Of a stretch of DNA of 64,000 nucleotides, positions 37,288-50,300 are shown piece after piece. The stretch lies in contig JBHGNT010000008.1 of the NCBI GenBank assembly GCA_043228905.1, forward strand, positions 15,810,001-15,874,000, given 5' to 3'. Position 1 is the stretch's first letter. Each line of letters starts with the position of its first letter. The notes beneath the pieces are model-generated. The model was not told the origin of the DNA and made no database searches. It worked only from the letters and a program-made list of their open reading frames with translations. Source of the DNA: Azolla caroliniana. Its lineage: Eukaryota > Polypodiophyta. The position numbers were made by a program, and so were the translations under genes.

Positions 37288-40189
37288 CATGTCAAGTCGG
37301 GTCGAGTGATCGTGAGGTAGATGAGACTCCCGATTAGTTATCAATACTAAGTCAGCTCACACTCTATGGTGCCGGAGTTGGCATCTAGTTTGAGGTTTCG
37401 ATCGAGAGGTGTTGCCACATATTTGCAGTCAATCATCTCCAACTTGTATAAGAAGCTGAGGATGTAGTCTTGTTGAGAGATCATAATGCCGCCCAGAGTC
37501 TGTATTACCTCGATGACAAGGAAGTAATGGAGCTCCTTCATGTCCGTCATCTCGAATTTGTCGGAGAGGAGGGACTTGACCTTGTTGATGTCGACCAGAC
37601 TTTCTCCGTCAATGACCAAATCATCCACGTATAGGATGATGACAATCAAACTTTAAGGTTTTAGAGAGGCTTCTTTAATCGGTAGATTGCTTTCGGACGG
37701 ATGTTGGATTCGAAGTTGAATGGTTGTACCATGTACACCTCCTCTTCTAATTCACCTTGAAGAAAGGCGTTCTTGACGTCCATTTGATGGAGGTGCCACC
37801 CTTTCGCCACTACAAGTGCAATCACGGTCTGCACAATCGTCATCTTTGCCATCGGGGCAAAGGTCTCTTCATAGATGTGTTTATGTGTATCCTTTTGCAT
37901 TGAGTTGGGCTTTGTAGCGATTGACAAAGTCGTCAGCATTATACTTCACTTTGTAAATCCATCTATAGTCGATTTCCTTCTTGTGAGGCGAGTGGGGGAT
38001 GAGATCCCATGTCTCATTCTTAGAGAGAGCTTGTATATCCTCGTTCATTACTTCGACCCGTCGTGGATCCTTCGTGGCTTCAGAAAAAATTTCTGGTTCT
38101 CAAACTGGTGCCACCTTCATCATAAAGGCATAGTGATGTGCCATATAGTCATTGTAGTTGAATCGGCTAACATGATTCTTTTCAAGGGTGGAGCGATAGA
38201 AATTTTCGTTTGCCGATGTGAGTGCTTTCTTAACTACAGGCGACCTCATAAGAGGCACATCAAAGCCACCGAGCTCACTGTCGAGTGAGTTAGTTGATTC
38301 ATTGTCGTCGAATAGACTGTCTTCATATTCTGGCATTTTGGCCTTCCCTTTGTCCATCTTTTGACTTGGCCGAGATGTGATTTGGTGGCTCGGGGGCTCT
38401 TGTGGCCCACTGAGCCTCGTTTTGATTGAACTTTCTTCGAACATATGCCTTAGTTTATCTTCGTCTTCTATCTCTTGGTTACCCAAGTTCAGGTCGACTA
38501 GAAATGGTTCGAGAGGAGTTGGCTCTGGTTCGTACCATGATGTTGATTCGTCGAAGATGACGTCTCAACTTACACAAACCTTCCGAATAGAGGGGTTAAA
38601 GCACTTGTACCCTTTTTGCTCCGATGACTATCCTATGAGGATACATTTCTCCGACTTGGGATCTAGCTTTTGCCACTTCTCGTCCGAGATGTGTACGTAT
38701 GCAAGTGAGTTGATTATCCTAACATGGGATAGATCCAGTTTCTTTCCATAATACTTCTCGTGAAGAGTGACCTCATGCACTCCAGATGTTGTGCACCGGT
38801 TCATGAGGTAGACGATAGTATTTGCAGCTTCCGCATATGCTTCTCGTTGATCATGGCCCGTGCTACTTCGAGGATGTGCCAATTCTTGTGTCCGGTTACA
38901 CTGTTCTGTTGCGGTGTGTGTTGGCAAGTGAATTCTCACCGAATTCCTTCTTGGCGAAGGTATGTCGTGAATGCATCTAAGAAGTATTCATTACCTCCGT
39001 CTAACCAAAGACATCGTACATGGTGGTTGGTTGTCTTTTCAACTCCGCTTTTGAATTTTTGGAAGTGTGAAAACACTTCGCTATTCATCCTCATGGGAAA
39101 GATCCATGTGAATCTAGAGAAGTCGTCGATGAAGGTAACATCGTACCGACATCCTTCAAATGTGGCCATTTGTGCCGGTCCCTACACATCCGAGTGGACT
39201 ACGTCCAATAGGCCTTTGCTCATGTTCCTCTCCTTCGGGAACGGGTGCCAATGTTGCTTGCCAAATTGGCATGCTCCACATACTCCTTCAATCTCTTTCT
39301 CTTTGAATGTCAGAAGTCCAATGACGACTCCTTTCGATTGCACCGCCTTGAGTTTGTTGAGATTGATATGGCCAATTATTTTATGCCATAGCTCTATGTC
39401 AGTGTCGGCTTTGAGGCCCTTTGCAAACATGGCTGATTTTACCTTGTTCAATTCAAGGATAAACATTCGGCCTTCCCTTCGACCACGAGCAATTAGTTGG
39501 CATTCCTTCTCGATGAAGCAACCACCTTGGTTGAATCAAACTTGCATCCCTTGCTCCACAATTTGGCCGACCAAGACCAAAATCTTCGTTATGGTGGGTA
39601 CATGCAAGACATTTTTTATACAAGTTTGTTTACCTTCTTTCCCGAATGGGACATTGCCGACATGCCAAATCGAATGAGTGGTGTCATCTCCGGTTTTGAC
39701 ATAGCCGGGTTGATCCAGCTCTCATAAGTCTTGGAACCATTCTTAATGAGACGTCATATGGTTCCAAACACCAGAGCCAATGAACCATACATCTTCCGGA
39801 TTGGAGGCATTAGTCGAAGTAGAGACCGACATAGAATTTTCTTTATGTCTCATCATGAACATTCTGCCATGGTCTTCATAGTCGAAGTTATGGCATAATT
39901 TGTGAGTTGTCAGCTTGTGGAAGCCGATTCACGCTTCTTCTTTCAGCACTCTTCTTCGTGGTGGCTAATTTTGCCGCAATATCCGCGTTCGATCGAGGTT
40001 TGTCGGCTCAGACTAGAATAGAAGCTCCCCCTTCTCCTGAAGGTTCCTCGATGGCTTCCATCTTGTTGCCGAAATTGGGAGTTGTTTTCGTATGTCGTGA
40101 AGATCCGTCACTACGCGCGGATCGTGAGGCGGAACCGCCGAGGTTGTGGACCGGAAGGATTCGAAGTTTACGCTAGTTTTAGCGAGAAA

Positions 40190-41090
40190 GTATTTAAGAT
40201 AGATTGAGAGAGATTGTTATGGCGAGAGAGAGATACTGAAATAAAGACTTAACTCTTGATTTTAGATTTGAGAGAGAAGATACATCAACAATAGGGTTAC
40301 AAGTCTCTTATTTGATCATCCAAAAAAATTTCATTAGCCCTTTCATCTTTTTCCTCCCCTCTTTTATAGATGCCCTCATGCATGTGAGGGTACAAGACAT
40401 GCATAAAATGCATGTTTGCCATTTTGCGCTCATGTATTACATGTGGTGCATGATAACCATGTCACTCATTTTAACTCTCATTTATGAGAATTTACATGTA
40501 AAGTTACAATAATAAAAATAAAATTCCAAGAAAATGTGTTGGCTTAGTGGTAAGCTTATTGACTCTCAATTTAGAGGTACAAGGTTGAAATCCTTACTAT
40601 CCCTCCTTATCTATATATTTACTTATTTATCCATCTAGCCGTCATCGGATTCTAGTTACCGTCCAGTCGTCACCGGCTCTGTCATCAGCTCACTGGTTTT
40701 GGTTGGCCAAAACCTTTACAAGTAGCCAAGCCACATCCATTCATCCAATAACTTAGTTCAAGTCACCTTGAACTCTCTATACTCCACACTTAAACACAAA
40801 GATAATAGCTTTTGCTCTACCTTATATATAGTGAGATCCTTATTTATCCTGTCTATGTGGGATATCTCACAATTTTATTTTTCTCTTTGTCTTTGCAAAC
40901 TTCCTACCCACATAAGTTGACACTTAGATGTCTGTTTCTTATTTAATAAAGTGCATCCGAAAGCTCTTCAAGACCTCCATCTTTTTGTACTAAGATATTA
41001 AACTTACTTAAAATTAGTATCTTCACTATTATTTTTTTATATGAATCACACTCGATTCCGTACGTTTTATGTGATTTTCACACCATTGCC
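40190..41090. mobile_element. Insertion inside the gag region of the minus-strand Copia
   Basis: It separates the gag C-terminal part (41099) from the zinc knuckle (~39950). It is AT-rich, with LTR-like phrases (TTTTATAGATGCCCTCATGC; CTTATATATAGTGAGATCC; TGTGGGATATCTCACA) but no coding sequence. It also contains a SINE-like segment. The exact ends and class are not resolved. Confidence 0.45.
40534..40604 (+). mobile_element. tRNA-derived SINE-like segment
   Basis: A box A-like TGGCTTAGTGG (40540-40550) and a box B-like GGTTGAAATCC (40583-40593) are about 33 bp apart, the spacing of an internal RNA polymerase III promoter. Stems do not pair as in a working tRNA. Confidence 0.4.
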
Positions 41091-41938
41091 AAAAATCTTC
41101 ACGACATCGTAAGTCGAATCTCGTCCGCCTCGTCCTTGGTCGAATCAGCCTCTTGCTCGACCGCATCCTCTTCCTCTGTTCGAATGTGTGTAGAGCATGT
41201 GGCCTTCCGAACATGGGTTTCTTCAACCAACGACCTGGATTGAAGATCGAAGAAAGATGGAGGATTCTCCCTTGCTAGTACGACGGTCCTCATCGTGCCA
41301 AACCATGGTGCAAGGCCACCGAGGCATATTTGCACCATCTCATCATCCTCCACATTGACGCTTATTGAGCCGAGTGAATCACAAAGCTCCTTGATATTCA
41401 AGGTGTAGCTTGTGATGGACATGTCTCTTTGTTGAATATTGTTTAACTCTTGGCGGAGTTTAAGCTTTTGTGTCGTCGTATTGGTCGCGAATATCTTCTT
41501 GAGATTCTCCCAAGCTTCCTTCGTCGTCTTGGCTTCCCGAATGTATCCAAGCATGTGGTCATGGACACATGTCGCCAAGTAATACATTACTCAACTTGCG
41601 GCTTGCTCCCATGTTGAGTATTCGGGAGTTGTTGGGTCGGGTCGATTTTCTTGTGCCCCTGTGATGTATAGCTCTAATAGCCTTGGCCGACAACGTATTG
41701 GTGCATCTTGTACTCCCAAGATGCAAAGTTGTTTCTATCCAACTTCTCGCTAGGGAGAGCGCTCCCCATTTGAGTATTCATTATGTCGATGAAGTTTTCC
41801 TTCTTCTTTTCTTTCTTTTTCGAACACGAGCTATGTAGTGGCACTACAATAGCGATGAGCCAGATTTCTTTGAATCATCGACGTAGACACAACACATGCG
41901 GATGGGCTAGATCGAGCTACCAAACCGCTCTGATACCA

Positions 41939-41990
41939 TGTTAAGAATCGATGATGATTCTGTGCAACGGAATAAGTTAGAGATGTTTGT

Positions 41991-42047
<57 letters not shown>

Positions 42048-42346
42048 ACACAAGATAGATAGGAAATAAAAATACTCAAGAAGATTGTACATTACAAAGG
42101 ATATTAACCGACACATTACAAAGTAGGAGGAGGGTGCTTTATATAGTCACCCTTTCTCTTCATTAACTACAGAAGCTCATCCGTCATGGGGAATGTGGAA
42201 ACTCATTAGTTATGTGTCATAGAATATGATTCTATGACACATAGTTAATGTGTAGAGAGTAGTGGTGTGACTTTTGACCTTTGAGTGTTCATACATTCTC
42301 GAGGGTGTGTTCACACACTAGACTAGGTTGAGCTTGATTCTGAACA
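41939..42346 (-). repeat. 5' LTR of the minus-strand Copia
   Basis: 408 bp, starting TGTTCAGAATC and ending GATTCTTAACA (TGTT...AACA ends), immediately next to the tRNA-iMet-type PBS. A TATA box lies in GACTATATAAAGC (~42137-42149). It contains a compound microsatellite, (GT)n at 41988-42012 and (GA)n at 42012-42041 on the plus strand. Confidence 0.85.
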
Positions 42347-45300
42347 TTATGGTTGGGGGATACTTTCATGCTCATCACATATGCAACACCTAGAGCTAAT
42401 GAGGAATGCATGTGGGAAAGACCTAGATCAAAAACCGTGTTGTTGAGACTACGATGACAATGACCTATGTTATGAAGACATAGTAGAGCATTTGGCCTTG
42501 GTAGATTGTGATTATCAATATCACCTTCCTATGGGACATAAATAGTAGTTTGTGATTCAATAGGTTGATGTCCAATTAGTAAGCTCACAACTCTAAATAA
42601 TTGGTTCAATATGTGTTAAGTATTTATTGAACATCTTTCCTCTAATGGTATGGTTCGAGGATACACTAAACAATCCTCATAGAAGTAGGGTAGTGGATGG
42701 ATATATTTTAATATTATCTTTAGAGGGCAAATATGACCCATGAGACTAGAATGTAGCATTTTCGTGCCATAATGAATTCAATGTTCAAGAACTTTATTAA
42801 TGAATATCACAATTGAGAGTGCACAATGTGATTGTGAGAGAAATTTGTGCAAGGAGTGGGTTGGTTGAAGATGTGTGGAAAGCATAGTCTAATGTGATCA
42901 AAGGCACAACATTGTTTCGAATGTGATGGGACATTCTCTAACATGAATTTAGATGTTAGACGATGGGACAGACTCTAACATGAATTTTTGTGAGCAATTT
43001 CCTCCTTTCGACAAAGCATATGGTTGTTTTTTTTGTGCAACACATGTGGTATAATATGTGAAGTGTGAACCTCCACATTTTTCTCATATTTGGTGTTATA
43101 AAAATACCTCCTTCGCAAAGGAATTTATTGATCCATCATGAAGCAAGTGTATTCCATCCCATTGTCCAAACCATTTTGCCATAGCTTGCATCCAACCAAA
43201 ACACAAAAATTTGCTTTTCTACATATTTTGGATCTTATTGATTGTTTCACATGGGAATTAAGGAAGTCGATATCACACACTTTTTTGAACCTTTAAGAAC
43301 CCTTTCCATGGTCATGATCTTGATGGCAATTGGCCCCTTCTAAAGAAATAGGAGGATATATGATGTTTGTTTCTTGATTCGGAGAAACTTTGTAAGAAAA
43401 TGCTTTTGGATATTTTCAAACCCATTCAAAGTAGTCTTAAGGATGCTACTACCCCATATGTACTTCCACCCTGTAGGCTATAGACAAGAATTGATGTTAA
43501 AAATGTATTTATTGAGGATCAAACATTTAATTTCTCCAACATTGTATGTGTTCTCAAATGCATAACATGATGTCTTTTATGCCTCTACGATTTCTACAGT
43601 TTCAATTGTGGTTTATTGATCTTCAGTTTGAGTCTTAATCAAGTGTACTTAAATCTAATCTCTCATTGTTTTATGTCAATTGTTATTTGTGTGAGTGGGT
43701 GATTAGATTTTGCTTTAGTGGCTAATGCATGCATGATATAGCGGAAGTGTAATGAACAACTACTCTCACTAGTCCCGCCCACAAGAGGATCAATAGTGAA
43801 ATGATGCCACACAATGTTCGCTTGATGTTTCTCACAAAGAACATCACCATTAAGACGCGAGTTTGGTAAACCATTGAAAAGTCGTCACACTCAACGTTAT
43901 TATGCTTGGACATTTAACAATCTTGTCGATGAAGAAAATGAGCATATGCCAATGATAAGCTAGTTCAATATAGACTTGTATACGGTTTTAAGAGGCCTAG
44001 TGGTGAGCATTTATTGTACATACATGTTGATTACACATTTTTTATGCCTTAAATGTTCCACATTGCATGAGTGTGCAAATTATGCATGCAATATCGACTG
44101 CAAGATGAAAGATGTTACTCAATATGTTATATCATAACCAAGTAAACATACAAATAATAAAGTTCGATATGACGCCTTTGTTAGTGTGGACTCGAGTTAA
44201 ACAAGAACAAGATCCAAATGGTTATTTGCAAAAGATAAGAGAGAATTCGCAACTAGTAAAAAATATGACATGGCCATTTCATGTAAGATTATGAATTATG
44301 AAGTTGATTGTAATCACAATATGGCATCGAGTTTCATACACTCGTCAAAATCCTCAAACTAATTGCTTGTCTTTTGATTGTTCATAAGAGCAAGAAGCTA
44401 AAGATTTTTATCACAAAAATCAGACACCCGATATACTAAGGATATTATGGCAAATAATAGTTGATCGATCACCATTTTAAAGTTGTAATCTATTGAAATT
44501 GTGAAACAATTTGGCATATGGTAGAGAAATTGCTACCATCATGGTGTTGGAATTGGAACAAAAACACAAGTGATTGGAATCTATCAATGTGAAGATAGAA
44601 AGGCATACATGTTACTTTTTCCTTCACGATGTACAAAAGAACACATTAATAATCTTGAGAGCCCACATACAAGTCAAACATTTGGCGGATAAAATGTAGA
44701 AGAATTTTTTGGGCTTCCACATTACTAATTGTAGTCATGGAGGTTACCCACTTGCCTTTTAACCCATTGGATGATGAAGAAATATAAAATAGCCTACATG
44801 CAAAATATGCCTAATGGTTTAGAATCAATCGAACATTTAATACACACAACTTTGTGATGCGTCATAATAAGTTTTCAATAAGGTGAGAGTTTTCGGGGCA
44901 TTGTCCAACAAGCTGCTATGAATTCATCTCATTTAAGTAGTCATTCATACATTTTATTTATAAGAACAAACTCTTGAATACTCAACTTTGTCTTTATATC
45001 CAATAATGCCCCTTAACGTTTTGTCTTTTTCCAAATGCCCTTGACCAACCTTCTAAAAGAGAGGAAAAGGGGATGGATTGACTAGGCAATTGCTCAACAA
45101 TAATGTTTAATTGATGAGCAAGTGGGATGAATTGACCATGCAATTGATCAAATAGTGTATATAATCGAGAAAAAGGGAATGAATTGACGCTAGGGTGATT
45201 GCAGGCTTCTGAAACAAGTGTAGTTAAAACACGTGCCACGTGTTGGGGTTGGCCAAAGAGTATCTTTAAAAAACGGCATGCAAAGTATGTGTTGTTCACA

Positions 45301-45855
45301 ATGGAGCTGAGATCGTGTTTTAAATTACATTTGTTTTATCGTGTATGACGAATCACGATAACCACCTATTCAGTAGTAGATAGAAAAAAGGGTAGAACTC
45401 AAGAGTCGTCATGAAGGTAAAAACAATACTCTGGTTTCTAGAATATGAACTCCCATGCTCTTTCCAAATCGTGACAAATGCCCATTTAGCAAACAATCAC
45501 CATGGGCTTCTGTATGTTCTAATTTCATTGTTTCGGGAGGCATGTGCAGAGGTGAGCGAACCTTACGGGTTTGGTTCACTCTTTCGGAGACAGTAGAAGA
45601 CAGGGGGTCTTTGGACGGGTGCCCTTTTGACGTCCATAAAGAGGCCAAGTTTTGACCTATGGGAGCCATCTCGTCCCATGATCTGGGCGGGCAGGCTTGT
45701 CCAAAGTATCGAGGCAACAAAGAGGGACGGATGGACGGTTCCAAAGGCCTTCGAGACCTTAGGGGGGACTCGGGGAGAGAGTGTGTGGCTCCCGGGCCGG
45801 GAAATGTCCGGGCGACCGGACCGGACCCGATCCGAGGAGGGTTTGGATCATGATT
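42347..45855. other. Gene-poor AT-rich region
   Basis: No frame longer than about 110 codons and none with recognisable motifs. The 45550-45850 part is distinctly GC-rich (GGGCCGGGAAATGTCCGGGC) and may be a fragment of a GC-rich transposon, but no domain is visible. Confidence 0.45.
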
Positions 45856-45975
45856 TTTACTAGTCTTTATTATTATTAGGGTTTGGGATGATGGGTTTAC
45901 TAGTCTTTATGATTATTAGGGTTTGGGATGATGGTTTTACTAGTCTTTATGATTATTAGGGTTTTGAGGAAGATG
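45856..45975. repeat. Three 40-bp tandem repeats, each with a telo-box
   Basis: TTTACTAGTCTTTATGATTA starts at 45856, 45896 and 45936. Each unit carries TTAGGGTTT (45876, 45916, 45956). A fourth TTAGGGTTT lies just downstream at 46003-46011. Telo-boxes (AAACCCTAA) are known promoter elements of plant translation and housekeeping genes. Confidence 0.9.
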
Positions 45976-46118
45976 ATGGGGGTTTTCTTCTTCTGATTAG
46001 AATTAGGGTTTGCTCTTCAAGTTCAAGGCAGGCAGGTAGGTAGGCAGGCAAGAAAAGGGGGGGGTGGGTTGCAGGTCCATCCATCTTCTCTTTTTTCTGT
46101 GATTTTTGTTGCCCATCC

Positions 46119-46301
46119 ATGGCGATGGCGATGGCGATGGCGATGTTTCTCGTCCTCACTAGGGCCCCCTTCCCCACCAGAAATGGTGATGGAGTCAATG
46201 GCGATGGTCATCCATCTCCCCTTCTCCCCCTCTTCTCCGTCTCTCAGAGACCCAGACCCAGTCTCCTCTGGATTAAATTAGAAGCATTCGATAAACAGGT
46301 C
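46119..46301 (+). CDS. Possible orphan first exon with organelle-type N terminus
   Basis: An ATG in GGCGAT repeats gives MAMAMAMAMFLVLTRAPFPT, then a Ser/Pro/Arg-rich stretch to LEAFDKQ and a usable donor (ACAG|GTCAAG). Four telo-boxes lie 108-243 bp upstream. No matching downstream exon was found before the OSBP-related gene, whose frame it cannot join by the nearest acceptor. It may be a gene remnant, a non-coding transcript or low-complexity chance. Confidence 0.25.
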
Positions 46302-46839
46302 AAGCTCCCTCCCCCTTCTTCTTTAAAAGAAAGAATCCCTAATCTTCCACAAGTTTCCTCTGTTCCACTGACGAATCCCAAACCTTCCATGATTTCCCTG
46401 TGTTTAAAAAGTAAACCCTAATCTTGCGAACCAGCCGGAATCCTCCCAGAAACAAACCCCCTGTCTTTTTTTTTTGTGTGTGATAGAGACAAGCCCTGCT
46501 GCTGTTCCTATCCTCCCCCAATTCATCTATGCGCATATACTTCTGTTTTTGCATCCCTCGTCTCTGTCTTTATGCACCTCCTCTGTCTTCTCAGAACTGT
46601 GCCATGCGCTTTATTTTCTCGATTAACCCCAATGTTGTCTGGTTAACCTTGACCATTTCACTAGTTAACTGTAATTTGCTACGCCTTTTCTCCCGCTCTT
46701 CAATCAGTAATAAGGTGAAAACAAAAAGAGAGCACGTACTCCTCTAGCAGGGTAGTTGAGGATTATTAATGTCGCTCAATCATTGTTTCCCAGCTTTATA
46801 TGATCTGCACCATATATTCTCAACTGATCCCATCTATGA

Positions 46840-47280
46840 CATTCAATTGATTCCACATAGATTCCCATAAATTGGTTACGCATATAGCATCAATAAAACA
46901 AATGCTGCCAGATTCCACACAGATTCTTTTCTGTTCATTTTGCATCGATAGCTCATATGGTCACCAACCAATTCCACATAGATCGATTGTAGATTCCCTT
47001 GAGTTGATTCCACGTGGATCCTTATCAATTGTTTCCATGTAGATAAACTGATGAGTACCATTCGATTCCACCTTTAGATCGGCCTTTAGATTGATAACCT
47101 GATTCCAGCAAAAAGATCAAATGGATTTGTTTCTTGATTCCATTGAAGATTGATCAATATGATTCACATCGTATTGATTACACAAACATTCTCATCAAAA
47201 TTGATACCACATAGATTCTCATTGAATTGATTCCACACAGGTTCCCGACAATCGGTGGAATCTCCATTTCTTGATTGAAT
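46840..47280. repeat. Degenerate short repeats of ATTGATTCCACATAGATTC
   Basis: About ten scattered, diverged copies of a ~19-25 bp phrase lie upstream of the OSBP-related gene, e.g. near 46845, 46910, 46970, 47005 and 47200-47240. Confidence 0.6.
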
Positions 47281-47343
47281 GTTGATTTGAGAAGAGACTG
47301 GATCCATCCAGTTTGAATTGAATTGTTGGGCAGAGTGCAACCA

Positions 47344-50300
47344 ATGGAGGTGGTGGCTGCTGGAAATACGAACACAACTGAGAAAATCGAGCCAAAAAGG
47401 AGAAGGCAACGGGCTGGAAAAGGACTGATGGCAGTAAACCCGGAGCTGGAGTTGGGTAAGGATAAGAAACGTTCATATGGGCTGAAGAGCTGGAATAGGG
47501 GCCGGAATCGGAATCGTCGGTTGTTGGGGGAGAAGAATGGGCAGCCACCTGCCGGTTGGGTTGTGTTGTGGGAAGGCCGTTTCAAACGATGGAAGTGCCG
47601 TTGGTTCTCGGCTCATCTCCCTGGCCTCCTCCTCTACTACAAGAATTCTGATCAACTGAGTCAAGCCGGTTTCATTAGCCTCGAAGTAAGTATCTATATG
47701 TATTGTGTGAGAGGGATGTTCAGCATTATGAGACGGGATTAGGCAGGCAGAGCATACCTAGCAATGGGGAGGTGGTAGGGGGATAATATTGGGTTGGTTT
47801 TAATGTGGCAATCAAATTGGGAAAATTGATAAGACTTATTTTTTTGTTGACTGATTTCCTTATGCCAAGAAGTGGCATGTTGATGGATCAGTTCTATCAG
47901 CATTATGGATGTTTGTCAGGGGACATGGCAGTGCATACATAGATATATGGGGGGGTAATACTAGGTTTGCTATTCCACAATGTTAGGAATCATATTGGAC
48001 AAATGTCTTAAACTTCTTGTGCTATTTATGAAGAAGTGGAACATAGTTTGATCCCAATGTTATGAGCTTCTTGACATGATGTAGGGAATGCCTAGTTTAT
48101 ATTGTTTTGGGTCAAAGGGAAACAGATAATAATGGAAGTTCCTGACTTAAGAATTTTGTGAATTTTATTTGATGCTTGTTCTGAAATCATGGATTATTGA
48201 CGGTTCGAAAAATGGATATATTGCTGCAGGGAGCTCATGTGTCACCTGTAGCAGGGAAAGAGCGACAATTGAAGATCCGAAGAGGTTCTCAGATCTACTA
48301 TTTACGAACTCTCAACAGAGAAAACCGCCAGGTATAAGAGTTTGCGATATTAAAAACATGTTGTATGAGCACTCAATGGCACTAACAACAAAGTATGGGC
48401 ACTTGTCACCCATGCTGCTGAGCTCTAGTAGATGCTGTGAGTTTTGCTTAGATACCTTCTAAAGTCTTCTGCAATAATAAGGGTAGTTGGATTTTATTGA
48501 GACAATAAAAAAATCTGTTGAACCCTTATTACACCCTTATTTACAGACATGTGCTTGTTATGTTAATATGCACACAATCACGAGGACAGTAGGTTTTATT
48601 ATCCCTATTCAATTGTTGAATGGGGTGCAGGCTTGGTTGGAGACAATTAACAAGTCTATTTCCACCTATGAAAGGTCACTGCAGAAAGTTTCATTGGGAG
48701 ACAAATCTGAAATAGTGCAGGCATCCCAGCAATATCTGCCATCAGTAAGATTGTAGTTCTTTTGTTTCATTGATTCCAGTCAAACCTCTGATTTAAACAT
48801 ATATCCATGGTGCATGGCAGCGCCTTGCTGAAGAGTGGAGACAACAAGAAATAGAAGTTAAGAGGAGGATTGCAGAGAGAATGCAAGAGCTTGAACCCAT
48901 AAAACAGGGTAATATACCAACAGTCACGAAAATGAAATTGGACATATGTTCATGAAAAATCATGATTACTTTTCTTGACAATGTTGAAACTTTGCAGCAT
49001 TCTTGCAGCAATTGCAAACAATACAGAAGTCACTATCTGACATCTCTGGAGCTCTCGGACTCACAACAAACTATGTCACTGGAGTGTGTTCAAGAAATGA
49101 AGAAACATACATGACTGAACTGAATTCAGTGAACATGCATTTGCCACCTGCAAATTTAAATGAAAATGGAAGATCACCATCTATAGAAAAGATGCAAGCA
49201 GACCTATTAGGCGAGCGTCCTACACCACATAATGTAGGTACAGAAGAAATTGGAACCATTGAGGAAATAAAGACTTCAGAATGTGAAACTATGGAGAATG
49301 ATTCTCGACTCAAGAAAGGGGGTTGTATTGGGAGGGAGATGTTTAGGTTGAAGCGGAGAGAAACAATAGGTATATTATCTCCAGTAGAAAAAGGGCATTA
49401 TTCATCTGATACGGAGGTCTTATTGAGCTCAAGTGTTCCCAAACGACTGTCTAACTCAAACACTAGTGATATAACTTCAAAACCAAAACATCAACATGGT
49501 CGACTCTCTGTTTCCCGCAGTGTTGAAAATTTTACCCTGAATTATATCAATGAATTCCCTGGGAAGGATGCTGCTTCTCATGACATGAAAAACATAATAG
49601 ATATTCAATCGTCAAACAAAATAGAAAACAATAATGCCTATGTGCAGAGAGGGAATTTGCAAAATCAATCACATTTTGTAATAGCACCAAATCTAGCTGA
49701 TCACCCTACTCAAGGACAACTGCAAAAATCTTGGAATATCATGCAGGAGACGTTTGCGGAGGTTCTGAATCTCTCTCTCTCTCTCTCCCTCCCTCTCTCT
49801 TTCCAATATTCTCTCATGTAATGCCTTTTCTTTTATTGTTAACGTATCATTTATCTGTTTTGATTCCCTGTGAATATTGGTTTTATTTTCAACCTTTGTC
49901 TATTTTGGGATTTAGATTTTGAAGGAAGAGATCCAAAGAGTAATTGAGCTAGAGGCAGAGAATGCTGCTCTGCAACAATCCTTAATGATGCTACCACAAC
50001 TGCAACAAGATCATAGGGATTTGCTGAATCTTAGAGAACAAATCCAGGTTAACATTGTTTTGAATGTGCTTAATTGTTTCCACACAGTCTAAAGTTCAGT
50101 TTATGTTTGGAATGCTGATTGTATGTGGAGGTTTTTACCATTGTTCTCAGGAATTTGAGCCACCTATTAAATTCTTTCACTTTGTTTTTATTGGAAGACC
50201 TAAAATAGGCAGTATTGAAGTCAGTACATTAAGTCTGTAAATCTATTGTATTTTTCAAGTTTTACAGTTCAATTTTGAAACTTTCTTAGCTAAGTGGATG

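Larger units (their letters stand above)
37288..42346 (-). mobile_element. Decayed Copia retrotransposon, minus strand, 3'-truncated
   Basis: Reading leftward: 5' LTR (42346-41939), PBS TGGTATCAGAGC (41938-41927), gag from 41769 (SEKLDRNNFASWEYKMHQYV, with stops), gag continuing at 41587-41099 (REAKTTKEAWENLKKIF), a foreign insertion (~41090-40190), zinc knuckle YCGKISHHEEEC, and protease with DSGA degraded to GSGV (~39800). Then come GAG-pre-integrase/integrase (39466-38628: CGACQFGKQHWHPF, TFIDDFSRFTWIF) and RT (37939-37288: HQMDVKNAFLQGELEEEVYM, YVDD at 37631-37620). It ends at LIYLTITRPD near 37288, so RNase H and the 3' LTR are missing. Gag and Pol are clearly the same family as the Copia element at 58 kb, but older, with many stops and frameshifts. 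Confidence 0.9.

Noticed and set aside
38760-39677. Plus-strand 305-codon open frame opposite the minus-strand Copia
   Set aside because: Antisense of integrase sequence with no recognisable motif; the minus-strand reading matches Copia throughout.
40540-40593. tRNA-like A and B boxes considered as a tRNA gene
   Set aside because: Acceptor and anticodon stems do not pair and box B has two mismatches, so it was kept only as a SINE-like segment.
46119-47685. Joining the MAMAMAMAM exon to the ORP gene as its first coding exon
   Set aside because: The donor leaves phase 0, while the nearest acceptor before the ORP start (GGGCAG|A) needs phase 2, so the frame would break.
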